A stretch of 64,000 nucleotides of DNA from contig NZ_RJAC01000031.1 of the NCBI RefSeq assembly GCF_003999975.1, forward strand, positions 19,008 to 83,007, read 5' to 3'. The notes beneath the pieces were generated by a model that was given only the letters and a program-made list of their open reading frames with translations, was not told where the DNA came from and searched no databases. This stretch comes from Actinoplanes solisilvae. Its GTDB lineage: Bacteria; Actinomycetota; Actinomycetes; Mycobacteriales; Micromonosporaceae. A program made the position numbers and the translations under genes. Shown in pieces: positions 35,201-43,726 of this stretch (position 1 is the first letter of the stretch; the number at the start of each line of letters is the position of its first letter).

Positions 35201-36213
35201 CGCAGGTTGCGTTTGCCGAGCGCGTCGGCCGTGTCGCGGATCTCGCGCTCGCCGGAGAGGAAGACCAGGATGTCGCCGTCGCCCTCGCGGCCCAGCTCGT
35301 CGACCGCTTCGGCGATGCCGTCGACCTGGTCCATGGGTTCTTCGGTCTGCACTGGTTCATGTCGGTTTTCCGCCGCGGTAAGGCTCGAGCCCTCGGTGGT
35401 CGCCACCAGCGGCCGGTAGCGGGTCTCGACGGGGAACGTGCGGCCGGAGACCTCGATCACGGGAGCGGGTTTGCCCGCGGCATCGGAGAAATGCTCGGCG
35501 AAGCGTTGTGTCTCGATCGTGGCCGACGTGATGATCAGCTTCAGGTCGGGGCGGCGGGGCAGCAGCTCGCGCAGGTAGCCGAGGATGAAGTCGATGTTGA
35601 GGCTGCGCTCGTGCGCCTCGTCGATGATCAGAGTGTCGTACCGGTAGAGGTTGCGGTCGGTCTGGATCTCGGCCAGCAGGATGCCGTCGGTCATGACCTT
35701 GACCATGGTGTCGTCGCTGACCTGGTCGGTGAAGCGGACCTTGTAACCGATGGTCGTGCCCAGCGGCCGCCCGACCTCTTCGGCGATGCGCTCGGCGACC
35801 GTGCGGGCGGCGATGCGCCGCGGCTGGGTGTGGCCGATCTGCCCGCGAACGCCCCGGCCCAGCTCCATGCAGATCTTGGGGATCTGGGTGGTCTTGCCGG
35901 AGCCGGTCTCGCCGGCGACCACGACGACCTGGTGGTCGCGGATCGCCGCGGCGATGTCGTCCTTGCGGAGGCTGACCGGCAGCGACTGCGGATAGCTGAT
36001 CGGGGGCACGCTCGCGAGCCGGGCGGCCAGGCGCTCGGCGGCCCGGTCGACCTCGGCCGAGATCTCGGCGAGCGCGGCCGCGCGGGCGTCGTCGTCGCGC
36101 AGGCGCCGGGTGCCTTCGAGGCGGCGCTGCAGGCGCCGCTCGTCGCGCGGGAGCAGGTCGTTTATCCGGACGCGCAGTTCGCGGACGGCCGGTGCAGCAG
36201 GTGTTGTCGACAT
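32266..36213 (-). CDS. hrpA: ATP-dependent RNA helicase HrpA
   Basis: 1315 residues, normal for the long HrpA form. DEAH-box motifs are AGETGSGKTTQIPK (Walker A), TQPRRIAARTVAERIA, IIDEAHERSLN, ITSATIETQRF, LVFLSGEREIRDTA-type motif IV and RKGRCGRVADG (motif VI). These are followed by the HA2/OB-fold region and the large DUF3418 C-terminal domain. It unwinds or remodels RNA and is linked to mRNA processing and ribosome rescue in other bacteria. A short poorly conserved insertion sits between the two RecA-like domains (about 275-305, VATTEGSSLTAAENRHEPVQ). Confidence 0.95.
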   Translation of the reverse strand: MSTTPAAPAVRELRVRINDLLPRDERRLQRRLEGTRRLRDDDARAAALAEISAEVDRAAERLAARLASVPPISYPQSLPVSLRKDDIAAAIRDHQVVVVAGETGSGKTTQIPKICMELGRGVRGQIGHTQPRRIAARTVAERIAEEVGRPLGTTIGYKVRFTDQVSDDTMVKVMTDGILLAEIQTDRNLYRYDTLIIDEAHERSLNIDFILGYLRELLPRRPDLKLIITSATIETQRFAEHFSDAAGKPAPVIEVSGRTFPVETRYRPLVATTEGSSLTAAENRHEPVQTEEPMDQVDGIAEAVDELGREGDGDILVFLSGEREIRDTADALGKRNLRDTDIVPLYGRLSAAEQHKVFERHSRRRVVLATNVAETSLTVPGIRYVIDPGTARISRYSNRLKVQRLPIEPVSQASANQRKGRCGRVADGICIRLYSEEDFEARPEFTEPEILRTNLASVILQMTNLGLGDLAKFPFIDPPDRRNITDGVKLLEELGALDDRKLTPMGRQLAQLPVDPRLARMVIEADRQECLAEVMVIAAALSIQDPRERPAEKQQQADEKHARFTDKESDFFSYLNLWRYLREKQQELSGNQFRRLCRTEFLNYLRVREWQDIYAQLRQVSRTLGLSLVEDREEVAEGQHVHTALLSGLLSHIGLKDTDKREYLGARGAKFAIFPGSALFKKQPRWVMSAELVETSRLWGRVNARIEPEWAEKLAPHLVKRSYSEPHWEKKQGAVMAYEKVTLYGLPIVPRRKVGYSKVDPVASRELFIRHALVEGDWETHHKFYADNTKLLAQIEEIENRARRRDIAVDDETVYALYDARIPADVVSARHFDAWWKKARRTEPELLTFTREMLVNSGRDGVDPNAYPDAWLAGGVKLPLTYEFEPNSKADGVSVRVPIALLNKLDPEDFGWSVPGFRRDVVIALIRALPKALRTNFVPVPDWAEAVLDRVPARRGPLPDAIAGELRRLTGTIVPRDAWRPDQVPEHLRVNFRVIDENDKVVGEGRDLEVLRRSLAPKVQQTISKAAGDIERRGITTNDFGMLPRKVAQVRGGYEVNVFPALVDEGDSIAIKVFETEAEQRTAMIAGTRKLLLLTLPPAARYLQGRLDNRAKLELTRGNPYRSIADLLDDCAGAAVDKLVTDAGGPVWSSIEFASLRDAVRQDLVDAVANVVTQVRQVLATAYDIDQRLKSLRDPSMLPALADIRQQLKGLVHAGFVTETGWRQLHHLPRYLRGIVYRLDRLPTTLGRDRQLMGQIHEIESEWRELRDLGAPAEGIREIRWMIEELRINFFAQSLGTAYPISDKRIYKAMDQLPT

Positions 36214-36280
36214 CGCGCGACAAGAATAGGCGGAATCGGCGGTAAACGCCTGGTGATTAACGACGCCCCGGCAACCGGAA

Positions 36281-37081
36281 TCAGCCGCGGCCGTGACGGC
36301 CCATGCCGTCGATCGCGGTCATCTCGGCGTCGGTCAGCGTGAAGCCGTCGATATCGGCGTTGCGGGCGATGCGTTCGGGGGTCTGGGACTTCGGGATGAC
36401 GACGATCTCGTGCTGCACGTGCCAGCGCAGCACCACCCGGGCCGGGTCGACGCCGTGCGCGGTGGCGATGCCGGTCAGCACCGGGTCGTACAGGTTGGTG
36501 GTCTTGAACGGCGAGTAGCCCTCGACCACGACGCCGCGATCGCGGTGCTCGGCGAGGACGCGGGCGTCGTACAGGGCCGGGCCGAACCGGATCTGGTTGA
36601 CCGCCGGACGCTCGCCGGTGTCGGCGATCAGCTCGTCGATCAGATCGGCGTCGTAGTTGCTGACGCCGATCGAGCGGGTCAGGCCGGCGTCGCGGGCGGC
36701 GATCAGCGCCTGCCACAGCTGGGTCGAGCGGCCGCGGCGCGGCGGCCAGTGGATCAGCCACAGGTCGATCGCGTCGACGCCGAGGTGCTGCAGGCTCTGC
36801 TCGATCGTGGCGCGTTCCTTGCCGGCCCGGTCGGGCGGCAGCTTGGTCGTGACGAAGACCTGGTCACGCGGCACGCCGGAGTCTTTCAGGGCGCGGCCGA
36901 CCTCGGCCTCGTTGCCGTAAACGGTCGCGGTGTCGAGGTGCGTGTAGCCGGCCTCGAGCGCGTCCCGGACCGCCTGGTAGGCGGTCTTGCCGTGCATCTG
37001 CCAGGTGCCGAAGCCGAGCAGGGGCATCTCGACCGGGGTGCCGTCGGCCGCCTTTCCCAGCGGCAGTGCGGGAATCGTCAT
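36281..37081 (-). CDS. Aldo/keto reductase
   Basis: 266 residues. The catalytic tetrad Asp-Tyr-Lys-His is seen in YTHLDTATVYGNE, VFVTTKLPP and LWLIHWPP. NADPH-binding residues are in VVIPKSQTPERIARN. It is closest to the 2,5-diketo-gluconate reductase-like AKR5 group. The substrate is unknown. Confidence 0.92.
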   Translation of the reverse strand: MTIPALPLGKAADGTPVEMPLLGFGTWQMHGKTAYQAVRDALEAGYTHLDTATVYGNEAEVGRALKDSGVPRDQVFVTTKLPPDRAGKERATIEQSLQHLGVDAIDLWLIHWPPRRGRSTQLWQALIAARDAGLTRSIGVSNYDADLIDELIADTGERPAVNQIRFGPALYDARVLAEHRDRGVVVEGYSPFKTTNLYDPVLTGIATAHGVDPARVVLRWHVQHEIVVIPKSQTPERIARNADIDGFTLTDAEMTAIDGMGRHGRG

Positions 37082-37140
37082 GGGTCACATCCTGCCCCTG
37101 GAAACGGGTGGTGACACCCTACGTAGCGTGGGTCACACCA

Positions 37141-39591
37141 CTACTCCGAGCTGCTGCTGGACGGGTCGCGCAGGCGGGCGGCGGCCGGGTCGTGCGCCGA
37201 CGGGTCGGCGGCGGGCAGTGCGGCCAGGCCGGGCAGGCGCGAGTCCTCGATCGCGGCGCGTTCGGCGAGGGCCCGTTCCAGGGCCGCGCGGGTGGCGGCT
37301 TCCTCGTCCTCGGTGGGGTCGGGTGCGGTCATGGCTGTTCTCCTCGGCTCGGGCTTCGCGGGTGCGGGCTGTGCGGGCTGCGCGGGTGCCGGCTGCGCGG
37401 GTGCGGGCTGCGCGGGTGCGGGCTGTGCGATCGGCGGGATCGTGAAGTGGAAGCGGGTGCCGCCGCCGGGGTTGTCGGCCACGCCGATCTCGCCGCCGTG
37501 CCGCTCGACGATGCGCTTGCAGATGGCCAGGCCCAGGCCGGTGCCGGCGTACCCGGCCTCGGCGTGCGCCCGGTGGAAACTCTCGAAGATGTCCTGCTTG
37601 GCCGTGTCGGGGATACCGATCCCGCGGTCGGCGACCTCGATGCGCGTGCAACCGGCCGCGTCCACGTCCCCGGTCACGTCGACCCGCGGCATCGTGCCCG
37701 GCCGCACATACTTGAGGGCGTTGCCGAGCAGGTTGTCCAGCACATGCCGCAGCATCGCCGGGTCGACCGCCACCTCGGGCAGCGGGCCGACGTAGATGTC
37801 GGGCACGTCTTCCGTACGCAAATGGGCAGTTCGGTCGTGGACCACCTCGGCCACCAGCGCGGCCAGGTCGACCTGGCGGGTGCGCAGCGGCGCGTCCCGG
37901 GCCGTCGTGTACGCCAGCAGGGTGTCGATCAGGCCCGCCATCCGGTCGACCGCGTGGATGATGCGGCCCAGCCTCCGGCGGGCGCCGTCGACCTCGGGTC
38001 CGTCCGGCGCGTCGGCCAGGTCCTCGGTCGCCGCCTCGGAGTGGCCCCGGATGACGGAGAGGGGCGCCTTGAGGTCGTGGGCCACCACTCCGGCGAAGAC
38101 GGCCAGGTCGTTCTCGTAGCGACGCAGTTCGGTGATGTCGTGCAGGACGGCGACCGCGCCGGGCCGGCCGTCGGCGGTGTCCAGCGGACGCCCGTCCATG
38201 CTGACCAGGATGCCCTCGGGCCGCCGCGAGTTGCGCACGATCATCTCGACGCCGTCGCTCGACTCGCCGCGCATGGCCCGGACGAGCGGATAGTCGCCGA
38301 CCTGGAAAGGGGTCCGGCCGTCCGGCCGATACAGGCCGTAATGCTCCTGCCAGGCGTTCGGATCGTCCTCCTCCTGCTCGCCCTCCACCATCCCGAGCAG
38401 GGCGCGGGCCGCGGGGTTGAGCAGCAACGCGTCGTTCTCGTCGACGACGGTGACCGCGTCGCTGATGCTGTCCAGGATCGCGCCGAGCAGCCCGGCCTGC
38501 CGGCGGCTCTCCTGTTCGGCCGCGCGTAGCTCGGCGGTGGCCTTGTGCACCCGCGCCTCGGCGCGGGCCCGGCCGGTGGCCAGCACGAACACGAGCCCGG
38601 CCAGCAGCACCGACATGGCGCCGCCGGTGAGCAGCAGCGTCATCGGCAGGGTGCTGGAGGCGCCGGGCAGGTGCGACGCGTCGGCCCGGGTGACCAGCGT
38701 CCACTTCCGGTCGGCGACGTCGATGCTGACGCTGCGCCGCAGGTCGGCCACGCCGGGCACGAGATATTCGGCGACCACCGACTCGCCGCCGTCACGGTCG
38801 GTGGCGAGCAGCAGGCCAGCGAGCTGCCCCTGGCTGACCGTGGCGAGCATGCCCTCGAGGAAATCCTCGCCGCGCAGGCCGAGCACGACCCAGCCACGGA
38901 ACTCGGGCTCGTTGGCCCGCGTCCAGATCGGGGCGGCGAAGACGAGCGAGCGCTGCTGCTGACCGGCGGGCAGGCCCCGGTCGCGCAGCAGCACATAGGT
39001 GTCGGAGACGCTGGGCCGGCCGAGCTCGCGGGAGTCCTGAAGGGCGGTGGCCGGCTCGGTCGCGGCGGCCAGGTCGAGGCCGCTCAGCGGCGAGCCGGTG
39101 GGGGTCAGCGACCGGGTGAAGATCGAGAAATAGTGCTCGCCGCCGGTCGTCGCCGGCCGCAGGGTGAGGCCTTCGGCGCCACGGGAGCGCCAGAACCGCT
39201 GCGCGGCCGCGATCTGCGAGTCGGCGACCGGCACGACGAAGGCGAACGAGGCCGCGCCGATCAGGTTGGCCGACGCGAGCGGGGCGGTCGCCGCGTCGAA
39301 GTCCTCCCACGTCAGGTCGGGGTCGGTGCCGATGCCGGCGGCGGCGGTCTCGACCAGCGAGCGGTAGCGCTCGGTCTCGGTCTGCACGGCGGCCCGGGCC
39401 ACGGCGGTGCGCTGGTCCATCACCCGGTCGGCGTTGTCGCTCTGCACGTCGCGCATCCCGGCATAGACCGACAGCACGACGGTGAGGCCGACCAGCAGGA
39501 CGACGCCCGCGAACAGGGACCCGGTGAAGCGCCCGCGGCGGGCCTCCGTCGCGGTGGTTGAAAAGTCGCGTCGCTTCACCAAAGTGAGCAT
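37141..39591 (-). CDS. CHASE-PAS sensor histidine kinase
   Basis: 816 residues from ATG 39591; a TTG 9 bases earlier is also open. Order: membrane helix (about 25-45), extracellular CHASE domain (about 70-310), second helix (about 315-340), coiled coil, PAS (about 365-480), HisKA with the phosphorylated His in VVAHDLKAPLSVI (about 495), and HATPase with DNLLGNALKYV, DRGIGIPD and GTGLGLAICKRIV. After the kinase comes a linker of five PAPAQ-type repeats and an acidic Ala/Glu/Ser tail. No response regulator is adjacent, so it is an orphan kinase. CHASE domains bind small extracellular ligands. Confidence 0.9.
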   Translation of the reverse strand: MLTLVKRRDFSTTATEARRGRFTGSLFAGVVLLVGLTVVLSVYAGMRDVQSDNADRVMDQRTAVARAAVQTETERYRSLVETAAAGIGTDPDLTWEDFDAATAPLASANLIGAASFAFVVPVADSQIAAAQRFWRSRGAEGLTLRPATTGGEHYFSIFTRSLTPTGSPLSGLDLAAATEPATALQDSRELGRPSVSDTYVLLRDRGLPAGQQQRSLVFAAPIWTRANEPEFRGWVVLGLRGEDFLEGMLATVSQGQLAGLLLATDRDGGESVVAEYLVPGVADLRRSVSIDVADRKWTLVTRADASHLPGASSTLPMTLLLTGGAMSVLLAGLVFVLATGRARAEARVHKATAELRAAEQESRRQAGLLGAILDSISDAVTVVDENDALLLNPAARALLGMVEGEQEEDDPNAWQEHYGLYRPDGRTPFQVGDYPLVRAMRGESSDGVEMIVRNSRRPEGILVSMDGRPLDTADGRPGAVAVLHDITELRRYENDLAVFAGVVAHDLKAPLSVIRGHSEAATEDLADAPDGPEVDGARRRLGRIIHAVDRMAGLIDTLLAYTTARDAPLRTRQVDLAALVAEVVHDRTAHLRTEDVPDIYVGPLPEVAVDPAMLRHVLDNLLGNALKYVRPGTMPRVDVTGDVDAAGCTRIEVADRGIGIPDTAKQDIFESFHRAHAEAGYAGTGLGLAICKRIVERHGGEIGVADNPGGGTRFHFTIPPIAQPAPAQPAPAQPAPAQPAQPAPAKPEPRRTAMTAPDPTEDEEAATRAALERALAERAAIEDSRLPGLAALPAADPSAHDPAAARLRDPSSSSSE

Positions 39592-39602
39592 AAAACGCAA
39601 AT

Positions 39603-39636
39603 CACCCTCGTCGACCCGGTTCGGCCGACGAGGGTG
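39603..39636 (-). terminator. Hairpin terminator A
   Basis: An 11-bp perfect stem pairs 39603-39613 (CACCCTCGTCG) with 39626-39636, with a 12-nt loop. It lies downstream of the SH3-glucosaminidase gene and just upstream of the histidine kinase. Its reverse complement shares 26 identical bases with hairpin B at 42595-42632. Confidence 0.75.
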
Positions 39637-39648
39637 AGGCTGATTCGC

Positions 39649-40818
39649 TTACTTCCAGGTGTCGTACTGGTAGAGGTTCTGCTGGGCCATCAGGGTGGTG
39701 ACCTTGGTGTAGTAGTTCGGGTCGGTGGCGTAACCCGCCTTCCACACCTTCCAGATGAAGCTGTTCGCCTTCTTCGTGTAGTTGAAGGCACCGGCGTAGC
39801 GGGGGTTGACCCGCAGGAAACTGCCGTGGTCGCGGAACGAGTGCGCCATGGTGGCGTACGTGCGGAAGGTCGCCACCGTGGAGAAGCACGAGCCGGCCTT
39901 CGTGCACTCCTGGGTGCGGTAGTCGTGGCAGCCGTTGGCCAGCGTGCCGAACTTGCCGCTCTGGCACTTGATGCCGAAGTAGTTGCGGTCGACCGACGCG
40001 AGGCCGCTGCGGCCCCAACCCGACTCGAGGATCGCCTGCGCGAGCGTCACCGAGGCCGGCACGCCGTACTCGCGCCAGCCGCGCTGCGCGCCCGGGACGG
40101 CGGCCTGGATGAACTGCTCCGGCGTGAGGGTCACGGCCGGGGCGGCCGGCGCCGGCTTCGCGCCCGGGCAGAGCTTGAGGGCGGGCGTGACGACGTACGC
40201 GTGCGAGATGTAAGCGCCGTCGGCGAGGCGGTTCCACTGCGTGGTCGAGCGGACCGTGCCCTTGACCAGGCTGCCGGCGACGTAGCAGACACCGGTCACC
40301 TTGGCGCCGGTGGCGAGCACACGCTTGACCGGCGAGGTCGTGAACGGCCCGGTACGAACGTTGACCTTGCCGTCACCGCTGCGGACCGTGCCGACCTTGT
40401 TCGTGGTCGCGACCGGCTTGGTCTTCGGTTTGGTCTTCGGTTTGGTCTTCGGCTTGGCCTTGACGGCGGTGGCGCGCGAGGCGCTGGTCTCGCACCGCTC
40501 GATCGTCGAGCCGCCACTGACGTACGCGTGGGTGACGTAGCCGCCGGTGCTGAGCCTGTCCCACTGGGTGGTGGTGCGCACCGAGCCGCGGACGCTCTGC
40601 CCGGTGACCGAGCAGACGGCGGTGACCTTCTGGCCGCCGCGCAGCGAGCCGACCACGTCAGCGGCGAGCGACGGCGTGGCACGCACCTTCAGCGTGCTGC
40701 GCACCTCGACCGTGACCGACACTCCGGCCGCACTCGCCGCGGTGGGCGCGGCGACCAGGCCGGCGCCGACGGCGAACACGAGCAGGGGGCCGGTGACCCG
40801 GCGGGCGTACTGCCTCAT
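39649..40818 (-). CDS. Secreted SH3-domain N-acetylglucosaminidase (GH73-type)
   Basis: 389 residues. The signal peptide is RRVTGPLLVFAVGAGLVAAP with cleavage near ASAAG. Two SH3b-like repeats (about 35-105 and 135-210) share the pattern V-R-S-T-T-Q-W and A-Y-V. They are joined by a K-P-K-T repeat linker, encoded by tandem TTTGGTCTTCGG. The catalytic glucosaminidase domain (about 225-385) has AQAILESGWGRSGL (catalytic Glu) and NYFGIKC. It should cut the glycan strand of peptidoglycan. GAAGGAG precedes ATG 40818. Confidence 0.9.
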   Translation of the reverse strand: MRQYARRVTGPLLVFAVGAGLVAAPTAASAAGVSVTVEVRSTLKVRATPSLAADVVGSLRGGQKVTAVCSVTGQSVRGSVRTTTQWDRLSTGGYVTHAYVSGGSTIERCETSASRATAVKAKPKTKPKTKPKTKPVATTNKVGTVRSGDGKVNVRTGPFTTSPVKRVLATGAKVTGVCYVAGSLVKGTVRSTTQWNRLADGAYISHAYVVTPALKLCPGAKPAPAAPAVTLTPEQFIQAAVPGAQRGWREYGVPASVTLAQAILESGWGRSGLASVDRNYFGIKCQSGKFGTLANGCHDYRTQECTKAGSCFSTVATFRTYATMAHSFRDHGSFLRVNPRYAGAFNYTKKANSFIWKVWKAGYATDPNYYTKVTTLMAQQNLYQYDTWK

Positions 40819-41053
40819 AGAGAACGTCTCCTTCGTAGCGGGCGGCGTCCGTACGAAGGTCGCGTTCAGGCGTTGCGAGGCAAGAGCGCGCGAGGGTGCA
40901 GAACCGTTGCGACGGGGACCACATGTGGCGGCTGTGTCCTGGGGCACACGCCGGGGCTTATGATTTTTGGGCGCGCTTAGAAATGCGGCCGGTTGGGCAA
41001 TCGGGCTTACGCTCCGTCAGCCCCTCCCCGAACCCGCAGAAGGACATTCGCCC

Positions 41054-42007
41054 ATGACGGTCCTGGCGTCCCCCGAGCAGCCGACCACCGCGCGCCCGCG
41101 CGGCGCCCGCCACCTGCTCACGCCGATCGCCATCGCGCTGCTCGCCACAGCCGCGGCCGGCGCTCTCTACCAGTTCTTCGTCCGCACGGCCCTGGGCCAG
41201 CGCGTCGACACCGAGGCCATGCGCGGCGCCGACGTCCACCACGTCCGGGTCGTCGAAGTGCTCGACCGCACGCTGAACGGCACGACGCTGGTCAGCCTCG
41301 TCCTCGTCTGCCTGTTCGCGGCCGTCTTCGGCGTGCTGCGCAAACGGCTCGACCTGGCCATCGGCGCGACCCTGCTGGTGCTCGGCGCGAACGCCACCAC
41401 CCGGCTGCTGAAGACCTACCTCGACCGCCCCGACCTCGACGGCTCCGGCATGCCGAACTCGTTCCCGTCGGGCCACACGACGGCCGCCGTGTCGGTCGCC
41501 TTCGCCGTGATCCTGGTGCTGCCGCAGGCGTTGCGCGGCATGGTCGCCCTGATCGGCTTCGCCTACGTTACCGTGATCGCGGTGGCGACGGTCTGGGCCG
41601 AGTGGCACCGCCCCAGCGACACCGCGGCGGCCCTCGCGGTCACGCTCGCCTGGTCGGCCGTCGCCGTTTTCGGCATCCGCGTACGCCGTCTGAGGCGCGA
41701 CGGCGGCACCCAGCCGCCCTCCCGCCTGGTCACCGTGCCGCTGCTGGCGATCGGCGCCCTGTCCGCGGTCGTCGGCGGGCTGGGCCTGGCCGCGGTGGCC
41801 CTCTCCGAACGCGCCCTGCCCGACCTGGTCTCGGGCCGTTTCGCGTTCCTGTCCGGCTCGGCCGCGATCACCGCCGCCGCGGCCGCCGTCTTTCTCGTCT
41901 GGGTGCGGCTGGCCGCCGGTGACCGTCTGGTGGCCGCCACCCCCGCAGCAGAGCAGTCCGACGGCGCGGCACCCGCCGCCCGCCGCGTCAAGGGAGGCAA
42001 AGCATGA
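41054..42007 (+). CDS. PAP2-family membrane phosphatase
   Basis: 317 residues, about six to eight membrane helices. Acid phosphatase motifs are KTYLDRPDL, NSFPSGHTTA (PSGH) and WAEWHRPSD (catalytic His). Members dephosphorylate undecaprenyl-pyrophosphate or phosphatidic acid at the membrane. AAGGA lies about 10 bases before the ATG. The stop overlaps the next gene (ATGA). Confidence 0.85.
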   Translation: MTVLASPEQPTTARPRGARHLLTPIAIALLATAAAGALYQFFVRTALGQRVDTEAMRGADVHHVRVVEVLDRTLNGTTLVSLVLVCLFAAVFGVLRKRLDLAIGATLLVLGANATTRLLKTYLDRPDLDGSGMPNSFPSGHTTAAVSVAFAVILVLPQALRGMVALIGFAYVTVIAVATVWAEWHRPSDTAAALAVTLAWSAVAVFGIRVRRLRRDGGTQPPSRLVTVPLLAIGALSAVVGGLGLAAVALSERALPDLVSGRFAFLSGSAAITAAAAAVFLVWVRLAAGDRLVAATPAAEQSDGAAPAARRVKGGKA

Positions 42008-42570
42008 CCACACCCAACATTCCCGGCAGCAACCCGTCGAGTTCCGGCGGTGCCGTCCCGCCCGGCCCGGCCGGCGTACCCACCCTGCCCGCCCAGACCC
42101 AGGCCGCCGGGGGCGCGCCGACGGTCGTGGTCGGCACGTTCCCCGACTACGCGCAGGCGCAGAAGGCCGTGGACACGCTGTCGGACAACAAGTTCCCAGT
42201 CGAACGCACCGCCATCATCGGCACCGACCTGCGCCTGGTCGAGAACGTGCTGGGCCGCCTGACCACCGCGCGCGCGGCGCTGGCCGGCGCGGCCAGCGGC
42301 GCCTGGTTCGGCCTCTTCATCGGCCTGCTGTTCGGCCTGTTCAGCACGTCGAGCTGGTTCGGTGTCATCCTGGCCGGTCTGCTGATCGGTGCCGCGTGGG
42401 GTGCCGTCTTCGGCGCCATCGCCCACGCCGCCACCGGCGGCCGCCGCGACTTCGCCTCCCGCTCCTCGATCCAGGCGGGTCAGTACGCGGTGGTGACCGA
42501 CGCCGAGGTGGCCGACCAGGCCCGCTCCCTGCTGGTCCAGCTCAACTGGCAGGCGTCCGGCGCGCAGTAG
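42004..42570 (+). CDS. General stress protein 17M-like membrane protein
   Basis: 188 residues. A Pro/Gly-rich N-terminus is followed by the GSP17M-type alpha/beta domain (about 38-85, VVVGTFPDYAQAQKAVDTLS), two membrane helices (about 95-140, full of small residues) and a final beta segment (YAVVTDAEVADQARSLL). Members often belong to SigB-type regulons. Co-translated with the PAP2 gene; the operon ends at hairpin B. Confidence 0.8.
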   Translation: MTTPNIPGSNPSSSGGAVPPGPAGVPTLPAQTQAAGGAPTVVVGTFPDYAQAQKAVDTLSDNKFPVERTAIIGTDLRLVENVLGRLTTARAALAGAASGAWFGLFIGLLFGLFSTSSWFGVILAGLLIGAAWGAVFGAIAHAATGGRRDFASRSSIQAGQYAVVTDAEVADQARSLLVQLNWQASGAQ

Positions 42571-42598
42571 GCGGGCCCCCGAACAAGCGAGATCGCCT

Positions 42599-42632
42599 CA
42601 CCCTCGTCGGCCGAACCGGGCCGGCGGGGGTG
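42599..42632 (+). terminator. Hairpin terminator B
   Basis: A 14-bp stem with two G-T pairs joins 42599-42612 with 42619-42632, followed by TTTCACG. 42595-42620 is identical, on the opposite strand, to 39615-39640. Confidence 0.75.
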
Positions 42633-42732
42633 TTTCACGTTGCGTGCGGGGCGAGTTCGGGCCGACGACTTGCCCCGATCAGGTTCGCGGCATCGTCGGT
42701 GACGACCGGCCGCTGATCGAGGTCTGACCGGC

Positions 42733-43512
42733 TCAGAGCGCTTCGTGCAGTTCGGCTCGGAGTTTGCCCAGGGCCTTGGTCAGCAGGCGGGACACGTGCA
42801 TCTGGGAGATGCCGACCTGATCCGCGATCTGCGACTGGGTCAGGTTTCCGTAGAACCGCAGCGTCAGGATCTTCTGCTCGCGCTCGTCGAGCGTCGCCAG
42901 GGCGGGACCCAGGGCCACCCGCGTCTCGGCGAGCTCGAATTCGGAGTCTTCGCCGCCGAGCGTGTCCCCGAGCTCCGTCATACCGTCCGCGCCGATCGGC
43001 GTCGACAGCGACGTGGCGTTGTAGGCGCGCGCCCCTTCAAGACCCTCCAGTACGTCTTCCTCGCTGACGCCCAGGTGGGTCGCGACGTCGGCGACCGTCG
43101 GCGACCGCCCGAGGCTGTGGGTCAGGGTGCTGTTGGCCTCCGTGATCGCCAGGCGCAGCTCCTGGAGGCGGCGTGGCACCCGCACCGACCACGTACGGTC
43201 CCGGAAGTGCCTCTTGATCTCGCCGATGATGGTCGGGATGGCGTAGCCGGCGAAGTCGACACCGCGTTCGGGATCGAATTTGTCGACGGCCTTGATGAGA
43301 CCGACGGTGGCGGTTTGGACAAGATCGTCGGTGGGTTCGCCGCGGCCGGAGTAGCGGTGGGCGAGGTGGCGGGCCAACGGCAGCCAGGCCTCGATGGCCC
43401 GGTCGCGCAGGCCGGCGCGGGCGGGGTCGCCCGGCGGGAGCGCGGAGAGGTTGACCAGCAGTTCCGTGGCGGTGTCGGCCACCCTCGTGTGCACGGCACG
43501 GGTCATGGTCAT
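42733..43512 (-). CDS. SigB/SigF-subfamily RNA polymerase sigma factor (group 3)
   Basis: 259 residues with regions 2 to 4. Region 2 reads LVQTATVGLIKAVDKFDPERG and FAGYAIPTIIGEIKRHFRDR; region 3 contains WSVRVPRRLQELRL; region 4 reads LDEREQKILTLRFYGNLTQS and ISQMHVSRLLTKALGKLR. This is the stress/development sigma type that is normally held by an anti-sigma factor under partner switching. GGAGGACC precedes the ATG. No anti-sigma gene is adjacent, but the SpoIIE phosphatase at 26.7 kb is of the kind that controls such factors. Confidence 0.92.
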   Translation of the reverse strand: MTMTRAVHTRVADTATELLVNLSALPPGDPARAGLRDRAIEAWLPLARHLAHRYSGRGEPTDDLVQTATVGLIKAVDKFDPERGVDFAGYAIPTIIGEIKRHFRDRTWSVRVPRRLQELRLAITEANSTLTHSLGRSPTVADVATHLGVSEEDVLEGLEGARAYNATSLSTPIGADGMTELGDTLGGEDSEFELAETRVALGPALATLDEREQKILTLRFYGNLTQSQIADQVGISQMHVSRLLTKALGKLRAELHEAL

Positions 43513-43726
43513 GACGATGGTCCTCCATGGCGGGCAGAGAGCCGTGCCCGCTGACGGCGACCGTTCAGTTACTCCAAGCTAACCGAGAAGCCGAGCGTTG
43601 CCTAGCCGAAAGTATGACTGTCACCCCGCATCCCCCGACGCTGCCGAGCGCTCTCGAGGGATTTAATGTCTGAGCTCCGTGGTAAACAGCGGATGCACAA
43701 CCGGCACCTCAAGACGGGAAACACCA

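Noticed and set aside
32263..36342. A 1359-residue open frame on the plus strand opposite hrpA.
   Set aside because: It is the antisense shadow of a high-G+C gene, with biased composition (D, V, R, Q, L) and no recognisable domain.
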